In this document: one piece after another, positions 39,261 to 53,000 of the stretch
Position numbering within the stretch: position 1 is the first letter of the stretch
How the letters are laid out: every line of letters starts with the position of its first letter
Assembly: GCF_032911225.1 (NCBI RefSeq)
Contig: NZ_CP136600.1
Coordinates: forward strand, 3,100,001 to 3,164,000
Length of the DNA: 64,000 nt
Reading direction: 5' to 3'
Source: Thalassotalea fonticola
Lineage (GTDB): Bacteria; Pseudomonadota; Gammaproteobacteria; Enterobacterales; Alteromonadaceae
Position numbers and translations under genes: made by a program
The notes under the pieces: generated by a model
Told to the model about the DNA's origin: nothing
Seen by the model: only the letters and a program-made list of their open reading frames with translations
Databases searched by the model: none

Positions 39261-40337
39261 TTACTTGTCTTGACCAATTACGCCACGTTCAATTTGATCG
39301 CGCTCAATTGATTCAAATAATGCTTTAAAGTTACCTTCACCAAAACCTTCATCTTCTTTACGTTGAATAAATTCAAAGAAAACTGGCCCTAATAAAGTAT
39401 CAGAGAAAATTTGTAATAGTAAACGTGGTTTACCGTCACCAGTTGTACCATCGACTAAAATACCACGAGGTTGTAATTGATCAATTGGCTCGCCGTGACC
39501 TGGAAGGCGATCTTCCAACATGTCATAGTAAGTGCCCGGAGGGGCTGTCATAAACTTGATGCCCTGCGCCTTAAGTTTATCCCAACAAGCAACAATATCA
39601 TCACAAGCAAAAGCGATATGTTGAATGCCTTCACCGTTATATTTCATTAGGTATTCTTCAATTTGACCGCCGCCGCCAGCTTCTTCGTTTAATGGAATAC
39701 GAATTTTTCCATCCGGAGCTGTCATTGCTTTTGACGTTAAGCCAGTGTATTCACCTTTAATATCGAAGTAACGAATTTCACGGAAGTTAAATAAGTTCTC
39801 GTAGTATTCAGCCCAGTAAGCCATACGACCACGGTAAACGTTATGAGTTAAGTGATCTAGCGTATGGAAACCACAACCTTCAGGGTGACGGTCTACACCT
39901 TCAATCCAGTCAAAATCAATATCATAAATAGTGTTAGTACCTTCATATCTGTCGATTAGATATAAAGTAGCACCGCCGATACCTTTAATTGCCGGTAAAC
40001 GTAATTCCATTGGGCCAGTTGTTACTTCAATAGGTTGAGCGCCTTGCTCAATAGCACGGTCGTAAGCTGCTTTTGCATCTTTAACACGAAATGCCATGCC
40101 ACATGCTGATGGACCATGTTCTTGCGCATAGTAATCAGCATGGCTTTTTGGCTCATAGTTGCTGATTAAATTGATGTCGCCTTGACGCCATAATTCAACT
40201 TGCTTTGATTTGTGTTTAGCAACCAGGGTAAAGCCCATAGATTCAAATACCGGCTCTAAAATGCCACGCGTTGGTGCGGTAAATTCTACAAATTCAAAGC
40301 CATCTAGGCCCATTGGGTTTTCAAATAAATCAGTCAT
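39261..40337 (-). CDS. hppD: 4-hydroxyphenylpyruvate dioxygenase
   Basis: A 358-residue non-heme iron enzyme that converts 4-hydroxyphenylpyruvate to homogentisate. Iron ligands are in [27 protein letters not shown] and the C-terminal FFEFIQRK. The family tail [15 protein letters not shown] is present. It is the first gene of a minus-strand operon with VOC and FAH genes, divergent from a MarR gene whose putative operator lies between. Confidence 0.96.
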   Translation of the reverse strand: MTDLFENPMGLDGFEFVEFTAPTRGILEPVFESMGFTLVAKHKSKQVELWRQGDINLISNYEPKSHADYYAQEHGPSACGMAFRVKDAKAAYDRAIEQGAQPIEVTTGPMELRLPAIKGIGGATLYLIDRYEGTNTIYDIDFDWIEGVDRHPEGCGFHTLDHLTHNVYRGRMAYWAEYYENLFNFREIRYFDIKGEYTGLTSKAMTAPDGKIRIPLNEEAGGGGQIEEYLMKYNGEGIQHIAFACDDIVACWDKLKAQGIKFMTAPPGTYYDMLEDRLPGHGEPIDQLQPRGILVDGTTGDGKPRLLLQIFSDTLLGPVFFEFIQRKEDEGFGEGNFKALFESIERDQIERGVIGQDK

Positions 40338-40403
40338 GTTCTCTCCACCATGTTGAGCACTATATAAATTGTTGCTGCGCTCTTATCTTAGTTATATGTT
40401 ATG

Positions 40404-40446
40404 ATTAGTTACAGATGAAACCATTTTAGTTTCATCTGTAACTAAT
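40404..40446. promoter_or_regulatory. Perfect 18-bp inverted repeat, likely MarR operator
   Basis: ATTAGTTACAGATGAAAC (40404-40421) and its exact reverse complement (40429-40446) flank a 7-base spacer. It sits between divergent hppD and the MarR gene, 20 bases from the MarR start. The position suits an operator repressing both genes. Confidence 0.7.
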
Positions 40447-40465
40447 TACAATCAAGGCACGTGTT

Positions 40466-40912
40466 ATGACCACAGCAAATGATGGCACTTTATCTTTACA
40501 GCAATTTCTACCGTATCGCTTGTCTGCGTTGGCCAACCGTATTTCTCAGTCGTTAGCAATTAAATATAGCAAACAATATGGAATTAGCGTGCAGGAGTGG
40601 CGTATTTTAGCTGTGCTTGGCGAGGGAACTAAACTTTCCGCCGTAGCGATTACGAATCGTATTGCGATGGATAAAGTAGCAGTGTCTAGAGCGGTGAAAA
40701 GGCTAATAGAAAAAGGCTTGGTAATTAAGCACTTAGACAGTAAAGATCAACGCAGCCATGAATTGGCTTTATCTAATGAAGGTATTGAGATGTACCAACA
40801 GCTTGTGCCAATTGCCTTAGAGCATGAGCAACAAGTGACTGACAATCTCACTTTAAAAGAACAGCAAAGCTTACTTAAGTTGTTGAGTAAGCTGGATAAT
40901 GCGCCGCTATAA
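40466..40912 (+). CDS. MarR-family transcriptional regulator
   Basis: A 148-residue winged-helix regulator with the MarR core (VQEWRILAVLGEG, VSRAVKRLIEKGLV, DQRSHELALSNEG). Divergent from hppD-VOC-FAH, so it likely controls tyrosine catabolism, possibly in response to homogentisate or a related aromatic acid, as in known HmgR-type systems. The next 67 bases, to the beta-helix gene, show no clear terminator. Confidence 0.9.
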   Translation: MTTANDGTLSLQQFLPYRLSALANRISQSLAIKYSKQYGISVQEWRILAVLGEGTKLSAVAITNRIAMDKVAVSRAVKRLIEKGLVIKHLDSKDQRSHELALSNEGIEMYQQLVPIALEHEQQVTDNLTLKEQQSLLKLLSKLDNAPL

Positions 40913-40979
40913 CGATAATGTTGATGTAAACAATTCGATACACTTGTGCAACAACTCCTACTTTTTGGCTGAAATTAAT

Positions 40980-42641
40980 CTATTGAATCTCAATCGCCCC
41001 TAAATCAGGCTTGTTGCGAATTGGATTATTCAATATATCCCGATTTACCTTAAAGCCGATTTCCAATCCAATGTTATCGCCTGGCAAAGCTTTTATTGCA
41101 ATGCCTTTACCCTTAATTAATGAAGCAGCTGTCGGGCGATAATCGCTCTTATTTAATCCGCCAGCGTTGATAAATCTGGCATTACCAAACAGCGGATTGC
41201 TATCTTTGATGGCTATGTCGCTTGGCCAATTTTTCTGATTTAAAAACAGGTTGTTGGTAAATACAACATTTTCTATCGGCTGGTTGTTGGCAGTATCCGC
41301 CCGGTATTGATCACCCAACACGGCTTCACTTTTACCGACAATATGAAAAATATTATTGGCGATGAGAATGCCTTTTGCTTTGTTATCGATCGCAATTTTA
41401 GAGATTATGGTGTCATCAACATATATGGTGTTGTTGTAAAAATAGCTATGAAATGGACCACTTCGTGTTTTATTTTTTCCGCGGTAACCACTCAGCCAGA
41501 AGGTTTTGCCCTGTTGAAATGCCCCATCTACACCTTTCACTCGTCGGCCATCATTTACACTAATGTTGTAACGATAGGCGTTGTTAAAATTGTTGCCTAA
41601 GATCTCACAAAAACCACCTGCATTGTTGGCGCTAAAATTGTATTGCACCACTACATTGCTGCAGTTGAAATCGATATGCACCCCGGCCGAATCCCCTGGA
41701 CCATTGGCATTTTTAAACTCATTATGTTCAATCAGGATGTTATCGCTGCCCCAGGTCCACAAACCGCTGCCGCGGCCCCACTTTCTTGAATCATTATTAC
41801 TGCCCGAATAATTCACTCGGTTGTGCGCGAAGTAGCCATTTTTGACACCGCTTAGCTGTATACCTGGTCCACCCGTTTTCAGCACGTCATTATTAATCAC
41901 TCGAACGTCTTCAATATTTTGATGTTTTGAGGTGAATTTGATACCGGTGTGAGATACGTTTGAAATGGTGCTGTCGCTGATCTCCAGGTCTATGAACGAC
42001 GCTCGTTTTAAGTTATTGATGACTCGAATTCCCCAGCCATAACTTTGTTTACCATTGGCGGTTTTGACTTCATCGCTGCCGCGTTGAAAACCCGCCTGAT
42101 GATAAAAAACGTCCTTTATTTGCAAGCGCTTTAATACGATGCCCGGATACTCTCCCGGCAGTGTGGTTTTCACTAACACCCCCAGTCGCATCGCCGGCTT
42201 CGCCTTATATTTAACAACTTTATTGTTATGAGCAACAATTGGGGTAATTGCAGACAAGGCTAAATCGCTTACTTCGATATAGCTGCTATTGATTAACGAA
42301 AGTGCCGTGTGCTCTTTGCCGGCATCAATGTAAGCGGACTGATCGTTAATGCCCGTCTGAGCATAACTAGAAACTCGTATTGGCTTGTCTGGCTGACCAT
42401 GTTGCCCGCTTAGTAACAATTCACCATAAAATTGCTGTCCTTTAGCCAATAACAAATTATCACCGGGTTGATAATGTTGCTGACTCGCTTTGCTTAAAGT
42501 TTGCCAAGCATCAAACTGAGATAAACCCGAGTTCTTATCATTCCCCTGAGGATGCACATAATAATCTGCTGCGTATACATTGCTGATCAAGGCAATAATT
42601 ATCATCATGGCGGTTATTATTCGCATCATAATTTTTCTCAT
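40980..42641 (-). CDS. Secreted right-handed beta-helix protein, putative polysaccharide-active enzyme
   Basis: A 553-residue exported protein with a signal peptide ending at about residue 24 (NVYAADYYV). The start DYYVHPQGNDKNSG and the many NN/N-rich coils (NDVLKTGGPGIQLSG, NILIEHNEFKNANG) fit the parallel beta-helix repeat of pectate-lyase-like proteins. It could be a lyase or a glycosidase; several CAZy families share this fold and none can be named from the sequence alone. It is last in a five-gene minus-strand operon of sulfatase, GH2, sulfatase and GH16 genes. Confidence 0.75.
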   Translation of the reverse strand: MRKIMMRIITAMMIIIALISNVYAADYYVHPQGNDKNSGLSQFDAWQTLSKASQQHYQPGDNLLLAKGQQFYGELLLSGQHGQPDKPIRVSSYAQTGINDQSAYIDAGKEHTALSLINSSYIEVSDLALSAITPIVAHNNKVVKYKAKPAMRLGVLVKTTLPGEYPGIVLKRLQIKDVFYHQAGFQRGSDEVKTANGKQSYGWGIRVINNLKRASFIDLEISDSTISNVSHTGIKFTSKHQNIEDVRVINNDVLKTGGPGIQLSGVKNGYFAHNRVNYSGSNNDSRKWGRGSGLWTWGSDNILIEHNEFKNANGPGDSAGVHIDFNCSNVVVQYNFSANNAGGFCEILGNNFNNAYRYNISVNDGRRVKGVDGAFQQGKTFWLSGYRGKNKTRSGPFHSYFYNNTIYVDDTIISKIAIDNKAKGILIANNIFHIVGKSEAVLGDQYRADTANNQPIENVVFTNNLFLNQKNWPSDIAIKDSNPLFGNARFINAGGLNKSDYRPTAASLIKGKGIAIKALPGDNIGLEIGFKVNRDILNNPIRNKPDLGAIEIQ

Positions 42642-42664
42642 TTAGTTGTTAATTCAATCTGCTA

Positions 42665-43492
42665 TTATTTTTGATAAATACGAACATAATCAATTTCATA
42701 ACGCGACGGAAAATAGCTCTGAGCAGGGCTCCCGCCTTGCTCTCCACCAATAGCCAGGTTCAGAATAAGATAATGCGGCTGTTGAAATGGATGACGTGGC
42801 ACTACGCCTGCCGGGTTAACCGCCTTGGTGAGGTCAATGGTATTGATTAACTCACCATCGACAAACAGTTTGATCGAATTTTTATTCCAATCCATCCGCC
42901 AAAGATGAAAATCTTGATCCCACCCCTTATTTTTAAAACTTGTCAGCGGTACTTTTACAGTATCCCAAATCGCTTTGTTATCGCCCCAGGCGGCATTTGC
43001 CAAAATTTGCCCCTGATAATATTCCATCAGATCAATTTCGCCTTTGCTTGGCCAGTTTCCGGTATTGCCGAGGAACCATATCGCCGGCCATAATCCATCT
43101 TCTGCACGAATTTTGGCTCGCACTTCAAAACGACCATACAACCAGCTATGTTTGCCTTTGGTGGTAACTGACGCCGAGGTATAGTCAATATGTGCTCTGC
43201 TATTACGCCAGTTTTCGCTATTGGCTTGATATTTTGGATTTAGTTTTGACTCACGTCGACCTTCAATAATCAGCAATCCGTCATCACAATAAGCATTGTC
43301 CTGTTGATACCACTGCAATTCATGGTTACGCACAAAACCTTGTTCATAATCCCAGTCGGCATTGCTTAATCTATTCTGACAGTTAAATTCGTCTTGCCAC
43401 ACCAGTTGATAATCCCCTAACTCCGCGGGGCTAGACCAACTTAGTGGGGCCAGCAAAGTTAGACAAAAAGCAAAGTAGCAATATGTTTTCAT
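42665..43492 (-). CDS. GH16 family glycoside hydrolase (beta-glycanase)
   Basis: About 275 residues with a signal peptide (MKTYCYFAFCLTLLAPLSWS) and a single GH16 domain. The catalytic motif GEIDLMEYY near residue 151 is the EXDXXE type used by laminarinases, agarases, porphyranases and carrageenases. The start at 43492 has a GAGGT ribosome site; an earlier ATG at 43516 does not. The segment FVRNHELQWYQQDNA resembles laminarinase-like GH16, so a beta-1,3-linked glycan is possible, but the sulfatases nearby allow galactans too. Confidence 0.9.
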   Translation of the reverse strand: MKTYCYFAFCLTLLAPLSWSSPAELGDYQLVWQDEFNCQNRLSNADWDYEQGFVRNHELQWYQQDNAYCDDGLLIIEGRRESKLNPKYQANSENWRNSRAHIDYTSASVTTKGKHSWLYGRFEVRAKIRAEDGLWPAIWFLGNTGNWPSKGEIDLMEYYQGQILANAAWGDNKAIWDTVKVPLTSFKNKGWDQDFHLWRMDWNKNSIKLFVDGELINTIDLTKAVNPAGVVPRHPFQQPHYLILNLAIGGEQGGSPAQSYFPSRYEIDYVRIYQK

Positions 43493-43553
43493 AAGGACCT
43501 CATCGGAGTTGGGCAAACAATTGCATTACCCAACCAGTTAACCAAAAAGTCTA

Positions 43554-44972
43554 TTATTGTTTATCTACCGAGGTAAATATTGAATAACGCTCACGGTTTT
43601 GTTTTATCCATTTCGAATGGGTTAAAAACACCGGTGCCTTTAGTTCATTTTCCCAAGCGAATAGTTTCTTCATTAATGACCTGACCAACTCTGGTTTGGA
43701 ACCGGCTAAGTTATGCTCTTCAGCAAGGTCATTAGATAAATCATAAAGTACCGCCGGTCTATCTGGGTAACGTACTAACTTATAATCGTTATCACGAACC
43801 GCGGCAAACGCCGACCGACGCCAAAATAGCGTTTGGTGCGGTTGTTCCGAATTTTTTTCAGATAAAAATGGTAACAAATCAACGCCATCAATTGGATTTT
43901 TACCTACTAAGTCAGCTCCGGCAGCAGCTAACGCTGTTGGTAATATATCTAAAGAGGAAATCATCTTTTTATATTCACTATTAGCTTTAATTTTACCCGG
44001 CCAGCTCATCGCAAAAGGAACCCGTACACCGCCTTCATAAAGGGTACCTTTCACGCCGGAAAATGGCTTGTTAATCGAAAAGTTATAATCTGAGGGGCCA
44101 CCATTGTCATTTAAAAATACCACTAAGGTATTTTCCGTTAACGCAAATTCATCCAGTGCATTCATCACCTCACCAACTGACTCATCAAGCGCTAAAGTCA
44201 TGCCAGCTAAGGTACGACGATTTTTATCTTTGATATGACTGAGCAGTTCTTCATGCTCGGGTTTCGCTTCCATTGGTGCATGCACTGCCGTATAAGACAG
44301 ATATAAAAAAAACGGCTGCTCCTGATTTCGACGTATAAAATCGATAGCTTCATCACCCAATTTATCGGTTAAATAACCTTGATAATTTTCGGCATTTTGA
44401 TTTCGATAAATACGACGATAATCGGTATTTTGCTTGTCGTTTTCCCAATAGCTTCGTCCACCACCCAATAAACCATAAAACTCATCAAAGCCACGCTTAT
44501 TCGGATGAAACTGCGGCTCAAGACCCAAGTGCCACTTACCAATTAAACCCGTACGATAACCCGACGCTTTCAAATGGTCGGCAATGGTTTTTTCGCCCAC
44601 TAACATGCCGCTGTATTCGGCGGTGTCGCCTGGCTCTGGCGTTACCGGCAAATTGTATTCATGACCAAATCGCTGTTGATAGCGACCGGTTAGCATACCC
44701 GCACGCGACGGGCTACACACAGAAGCCGTAACGTAGGCTTGCGTAAACTTAACGCCACTGTCGGCCAATTTATCAATATTAGGTGTGGCAAAGTTTGCTT
44801 TACCAAAGATATTGCCACTAAAACCAATATCAGCATAGCCGGCATCATCCGACATGATCACGATAATATTAGGTTTAGACTCTGCTCTTACCGGGGCGAT
44901 CGTTACCGCCATGACTAAGCCAAGGACATTCATTGCCAATGTTAGTAAATTTCTCTCTTTAAACATGTTCAC
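43554..44972 (-). CDS. Type I sulfatase (formylglycine, CSPSR)
   Basis: A 472-residue exported sulfatase. The maturation motif is C86 in CSPSRAGMLTGR; the cysteine is converted to formylglycine by a separate enzyme. Metal-binding residues sit in MSDDAGYADIG, GKWHLG and NDNGGP. It hydrolyses sulfate esters on a glycan or similar substrate. Its closest visible relative in the window is the broken copy at 58938-59209. It follows the GH2 gene after 16 bases. Confidence 0.93.
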   Translation of the reverse strand: MNMFKERNLLTLAMNVLGLVMAVTIAPVRAESKPNIIVIMSDDAGYADIGFSGNIFGKANFATPNIDKLADSGVKFTQAYVTASVCSPSRAGMLTGRYQQRFGHEYNLPVTPEPGDTAEYSGMLVGEKTIADHLKASGYRTGLIGKWHLGLEPQFHPNKRGFDEFYGLLGGGRSYWENDKQNTDYRRIYRNQNAENYQGYLTDKLGDEAIDFIRRNQEQPFFLYLSYTAVHAPMEAKPEHEELLSHIKDKNRRTLAGMTLALDESVGEVMNALDEFALTENTLVVFLNDNGGPSDYNFSINKPFSGVKGTLYEGGVRVPFAMSWPGKIKANSEYKKMISSLDILPTALAAAGADLVGKNPIDGVDLLPFLSEKNSEQPHQTLFWRRSAFAAVRDNDYKLVRYPDRPAVLYDLSNDLAEEHNLAGSKPELVRSLMKKLFAWENELKAPVFLTHSKWIKQNRERYSIFTSVDKQ

Positions 44973-44988
44973 TTATTACTCCTATTTA

Positions 44989-48300
<3,312 letters not shown>

Positions 48301-49851
48301 TTAGTAACCTGAATTAATTATTTCAGTCAGCCTAAGCTGCATTTGTTGAACAAGTTTTGGATTCGCACTAGCAAGGTTATTCTGCTCAGTAATGTCTTTT
48401 GAAAGATCAAAAAGTTGTGGCTTTTCAGCAAAACCACCTTCGATGTTCTTATGAGCTAAAAATGCTGCAACATTGTTATTTTTTACTGGTGCGATATATT
48501 TCCACTGGTTAACCCGCAGAGAGTTAGTCGCCACCGATTCCTCTATCAATGCCTCTCTAGCTATTTCCTCTTCACCCAGCAATACAGATAAATATTCAAC
48601 GCTATCTACTGCTTCATTATCTTCGAGTTTTACGCCAACTAGTTTTGCCACAGAAGCGTAAATATCCATTTGCGACAATAATGCATCACTTACCTTAGGC
48701 TTTACTTTTCCAGGCCAGTAAACAATGGTAGGCACTCGGGTGCCGGCTTCAAAGGCACTGTATTTTCCACCTCGAAATGGTCCCCATGGCTTATGATCAC
48801 CAAGCAATTCGATTGCCTGGTCGTCATACCCATCGGTTAATACTGGGCCATTATCACTGGTGAAGATGATTAAGGTGTTCTCGGCTAGACCTAATTGTTC
48901 AAGCTCGCTCACTACTTTGCCGGTCATCCAATCCATTTGCGCTATCGCATCGCCACGCGGCCCCATACTACTTTTCCCTTTAAACCTTGGATGCGGCAAA
49001 CGAGGAACATGAATATCATGGTATGAATGGAACAAGAAAAACGGCTTGTTTTTGTTTGCGTGGATGAAATCAATCGCTTTGCCAGTAAAAACATCAGGGA
49101 AGTCTTCGTCTACCCAAAGAGCAGATTCACCGCCGCCCATAGTACCAATGCGACTAACGCCGTTAATGATGGTTTCACTGTGTTGCTCATCGGCTACAAC
49201 TCTTGCTAAATCTGGACGTTCTAAACGAGTTGGACGCTCGCCGACCTTGCCTTTATAGCTTACGCTAATTGGATCATTAGGGTCTAAATTTACCACTTTG
49301 GTGTTTTCAAGATAAACCGTTGGTACCCGATCGCCAGTGGCAGGTAGTAAGAAGCTATAATCAAAGCCGATATCAAGTGGTCCTGGGCTCACATCGCCAT
49401 TCCAGTTAACATCTCCGTCGCCTAAACCAAGGTGCCACTTACCAATGACCGCGGTTTGATAACCCGCTTTTTTTAGCATTGCCGGTAATGTTGCTTTTCC
49501 TGGACGAATGAGTGAAGGTGCATCTCCTGGCAAAATTGCCGCATTATTGCGAAAGCCATGTTCACCGGTTAACAGTGAATATCGAGAAGGGGTACAAGTG
49601 GCCGCTGAGCTATGGGCGTCGGTAAACCTAACACCATTTTCGGCAAGCTTATCAATTGATGGCGTTTCTACACCGACGGCTCCATAACTGCCGACATCAC
49701 CATAGCCAAGATCATCAATATAAAAAATAACGATATTGGGTTTAGTATTTTTCTCATGCAGCACATGGTTACCATGATTAACCTCATCACCACAACCCAT
49801 TTGCAGTAACGCCAGAATTGCTGTGCTGAGCGCAGATATTTTTTTTAACAT
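48301..49851 (-). CDS. Type I sulfatase lipoprotein (CTPSR)
   Basis: A 516-residue sulfatase with a lipobox ending at C20 (LQMGC) and the maturation motif C86 in CTPSRYSLLTGEHGFR. Further signatures are IDDLGYGDVG, GKWHLGLG and TSDNGP. The long insert with VSPGPLDIGFDYSFLLPATGDR resembles a group including galactose- or GalNAc-6-sulfate-type sulfatases; this is only a suggestion. It leads the operon behind a GGCGGA-N15-CGTCTT promoter. Confidence 0.92.
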   Translation of the reverse strand: MLKKISALSTAILALLQMGCGDEVNHGNHVLHEKNTKPNIVIFYIDDLGYGDVGSYGAVGVETPSIDKLAENGVRFTDAHSSAATCTPSRYSLLTGEHGFRNNAAILPGDAPSLIRPGKATLPAMLKKAGYQTAVIGKWHLGLGDGDVNWNGDVSPGPLDIGFDYSFLLPATGDRVPTVYLENTKVVNLDPNDPISVSYKGKVGERPTRLERPDLARVVADEQHSETIINGVSRIGTMGGGESALWVDEDFPDVFTGKAIDFIHANKNKPFFLFHSYHDIHVPRLPHPRFKGKSSMGPRGDAIAQMDWMTGKVVSELEQLGLAENTLIIFTSDNGPVLTDGYDDQAIELLGDHKPWGPFRGGKYSAFEAGTRVPTIVYWPGKVKPKVSDALLSQMDIYASVAKLVGVKLEDNEAVDSVEYLSVLLGEEEIAREALIEESVATNSLRVNQWKYIAPVKNNNVAAFLAHKNIEGGFAEKPQLFDLSKDITEQNNLASANPKLVQQMQLRLTEIINSGY

Positions 49852-49934
49852 TATTATTTCTCTTTGAACAATTTAAATGAATGCTGTTTGGATAAAAAAT
49901 TATATTTTTAGAAAACCTTTCGCTTCAACTTAAT

Positions 49935-49961
49935 AAGACGAATAAGGTGTTAATTTCCGCC
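49935..49961 (-). promoter_or_regulatory. Putative FecI-type ECF promoter of the five-gene operon
   Basis: On the minus strand GGCGGA (49961-49956) and CGTCTT (49940-49935) are separated by exactly 15 bases, as at 53668 and 56570. The site is about 80 bases upstream of the CTPSR sulfatase start. Predicted role: binding of the adjacent FecI-like sigma factor. Confidence 0.7.
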
Positions 49962-50093
49962 ATATAAATTTAATGTTTTCGAAAAAGTTATTGCAGAGGG
50001 GGACTACTGAGCAAAAATTGTTGAAGGAAACATATGGGTGCGATGTAAAGGGTTAAAAATTGAAAAACTGCTAATTTATAATTCTACGGACGA

Positions 50094-53000
50094 TTAAAAA
50101 CGATAGACTAAACCCAGGTTATATTTGACCCCGGATTCAGCAATGTAATTGACCAACTTTTCGTACTTCATATAGCGTTCTGATCTTGATTCGTTAAGAT
50201 TTATGGCCGAGAAGTTGATTTTTAAATTACCGTTAATAGAATAGTTTGCCGTTAAATCTAACTGGCCTCGTGCTTTTTCTATTTCAGGTAGTGTTTCTGG
50301 ACGGTTAAAACCAAGCGCAACACTGGGTCTGCGCACAAAGTCATCGCGCCAATTATAGGCTAGACGGATGCTAAAAGTATCATCATCATAGTAAGCGGCT
50401 AAGTTATAACTATGCTCTGACAAGCCAACACGGCCAATTGGATCGCCTTCTTCATCAAAGTTATTTGAGTCTTCATCGGTATAGGTGTAGTTGATGCCAA
50501 ACCCAGTATTTGACAACAAGCTTTGCAAGTGAGCGAAGGAATGTTGTAGATTCAGCTCAACGCCATTTATTAAGGTGCCTTCTTGGTTTTGTGGCTGAGT
50601 CGCCAAGAACAACTGACCGCCAATTTCCACCGCCATTTTATCCGCAGCATCAACAAAAATAACCGATTCTAAATCTTTACTAAACAGGGCAGCAGAAAAC
50701 ATACTGCTTTTCGAGTAATACCATTCATAAGAAATATCGTAGTTGATTGTTCTGATTGGCTCCAATTTTGGATTACCCATATTGGCTGTTCCGACATAAC
50801 CTTCTATATCAGCGTTATAATTCAGCCTAATACTTGGAGATAAATCAGCTAAATTAGGACGAGAAATGGCTTCATAAGCGGCAAAACGAATTAACATTTC
50901 ATCAGTTAAACTCAAATTAAGGTTCAATGATGGCAATACATCTTGGTAATTACCATTCAAGCTAACCCATGAAAAGCTTGTAGGCATGCCGGCAACTGGA
51001 GCATTTTGCAAGTAACCTGAAGATTCTGTATCAGTGACTACGTATCTAACACCGAAATTACCAAAAAATGGCATGTCTCCCCAAAAAGTATAAAAGTCGG
51101 CTTTAAAATAAACCGCTTCGGTGTCTTCTACTACATCATAGCGTGAACCTTCAGTTTCATAATACCCCGAGCCTGAATTAGGGTTAATCGCCCTGATATC
51201 ATGCATGTTAAAATACTCAGTAAAGGTATCACTACCACAACGAGTTGTCGTCCAGCTGCTCGGTAAGTTACTCCTGCCGACATCTATACCGTCATGAGTA
51301 AAACATTGCATCAGATCGATTGCAGTTTGAGCATCTTCAGGATCATCATTAGCATCTGGATTTACTTTTATCTGTTGAATATCAACCGCAGTAACTAACC
51401 CATTGGCGGTAAAACCATCTTTTTGGTTGGAGTTGATATAAGAGGCACGTTCAAATTCTCGAGTCGCGACTCTGGCACCTACTTTTATTGATGTAAAAAA
51501 ATCACCTTCAAGATCATAGGTGAAATCTAATTTGTAGGCCGAGTCTTCATTTTGGGTATCATCGGCATTTCTTTGCATCTGGAAATAATTCAACCGGTCA
51601 TAAGATAAACTGGTTGGATCCAATGCGACTAGCTCATTAAAACTGGTTGCTGGTTGCAAGCCATCAGCAGGGTGTTGTGGCGATTGGTAAAACGTGGCAT
51701 TTGGAATATCGCCATTGCTAAAATCATAAGCAACGAGACCAGCCCAATCAGCGGGATCAATATTACTATTTGAGTCCCAATCATAACCCATGTTTAATTG
51801 TGCCTGTTTGGTTTTACTTGAACCGTTCGAGGTACTGAAGGCAAATTCTGTTAGCAGGTCGTTGCTGAGTTGGTAGTCTACACCAACCGTGACGTTTTCG
51901 GACTCACGCCAGGTATTTCTGACCGAAGGCGCACCGCCCATCCTAACGCTCGTCGCGCCTATCAAGCCACTTTCAAGCATATAAGTATCATCACTAACGG
52001 GCGTTAAACTGTAATCCGCGCCATTAATGGGAAACGAACGGGCGGCGTTAAACGCCAGACTCATCTGTGAGCCATATAAATCTTCGTCACTATCAGCCGT
52101 TGAATAATCAAAGTAAACATTTACCTTGTCACTTGGTTGCCATTGCGAAGTAAAGTTTAAAGAGTCTCGTTGTGATTCAACATAACGTGAAAAGGTTCTT
52201 ATACCGCCGGGCGTATAATAATTATCGTGTTGATCAACAACGCCATCTTGGTTTACGTCAATACCATAAACAGTATCGCCATTGTCGTCATCGCTACTTA
52301 AATATTGAAACGACCCATCGGCTAAAAATTGATTGTTGCTATTATTGCCCGCAGGGATTTGGCCACCACTTCGACGAAACCATTGCGCCGGGGCAGCGCC
52401 AAAACTGCCACCACCAAACACATCGGTTTGACTGATGATTTCTTTATGGCCAAAATTGATGACAAACCCCACATCACCCACAGCCGTGTTTCTAAAGTTT
52501 TTCGCAAAAAAACCACTGAAATCAGGTGCGGTTTTGTCGCTAAATTCATTATATTTAACCTTGGCGGTAATTGAGCCAACTTGATCATCCTGAATATTTA
52601 ACGGCCGTCGAGTTTTTAAATTAATGGTACCACCGAGCGAACCTTCTATTTTATCAGCGGTTGGCGCTTTTAATATCTCGATAGCAGAGAATAGTTCTGA
52701 TGGAATGTCTTGAAAATTAACACTGCGATCGGCGCCAGAGCCTGATGCCGTCTGCCCGTTGATCTCGACATTGTTATTAGAAAGGCCACGTATTTGTATC
52801 GAGGTACCTTCGCCATCTGGCGCTCGCGTCATTTGAATGCCAGTAACCCGTTGCAGTGCTTCAGCAATGTTTTCATCGGGTAACTGGCCAATATCTTCGG
52901 CTGAAATACTGTCTTTGATTTCGGTGGAAAAGCGTTTATCGTTTATCGATTGGGCAATACTGCCTCTGACACCTGAAATAGTAATAACTTCCATTTCATC

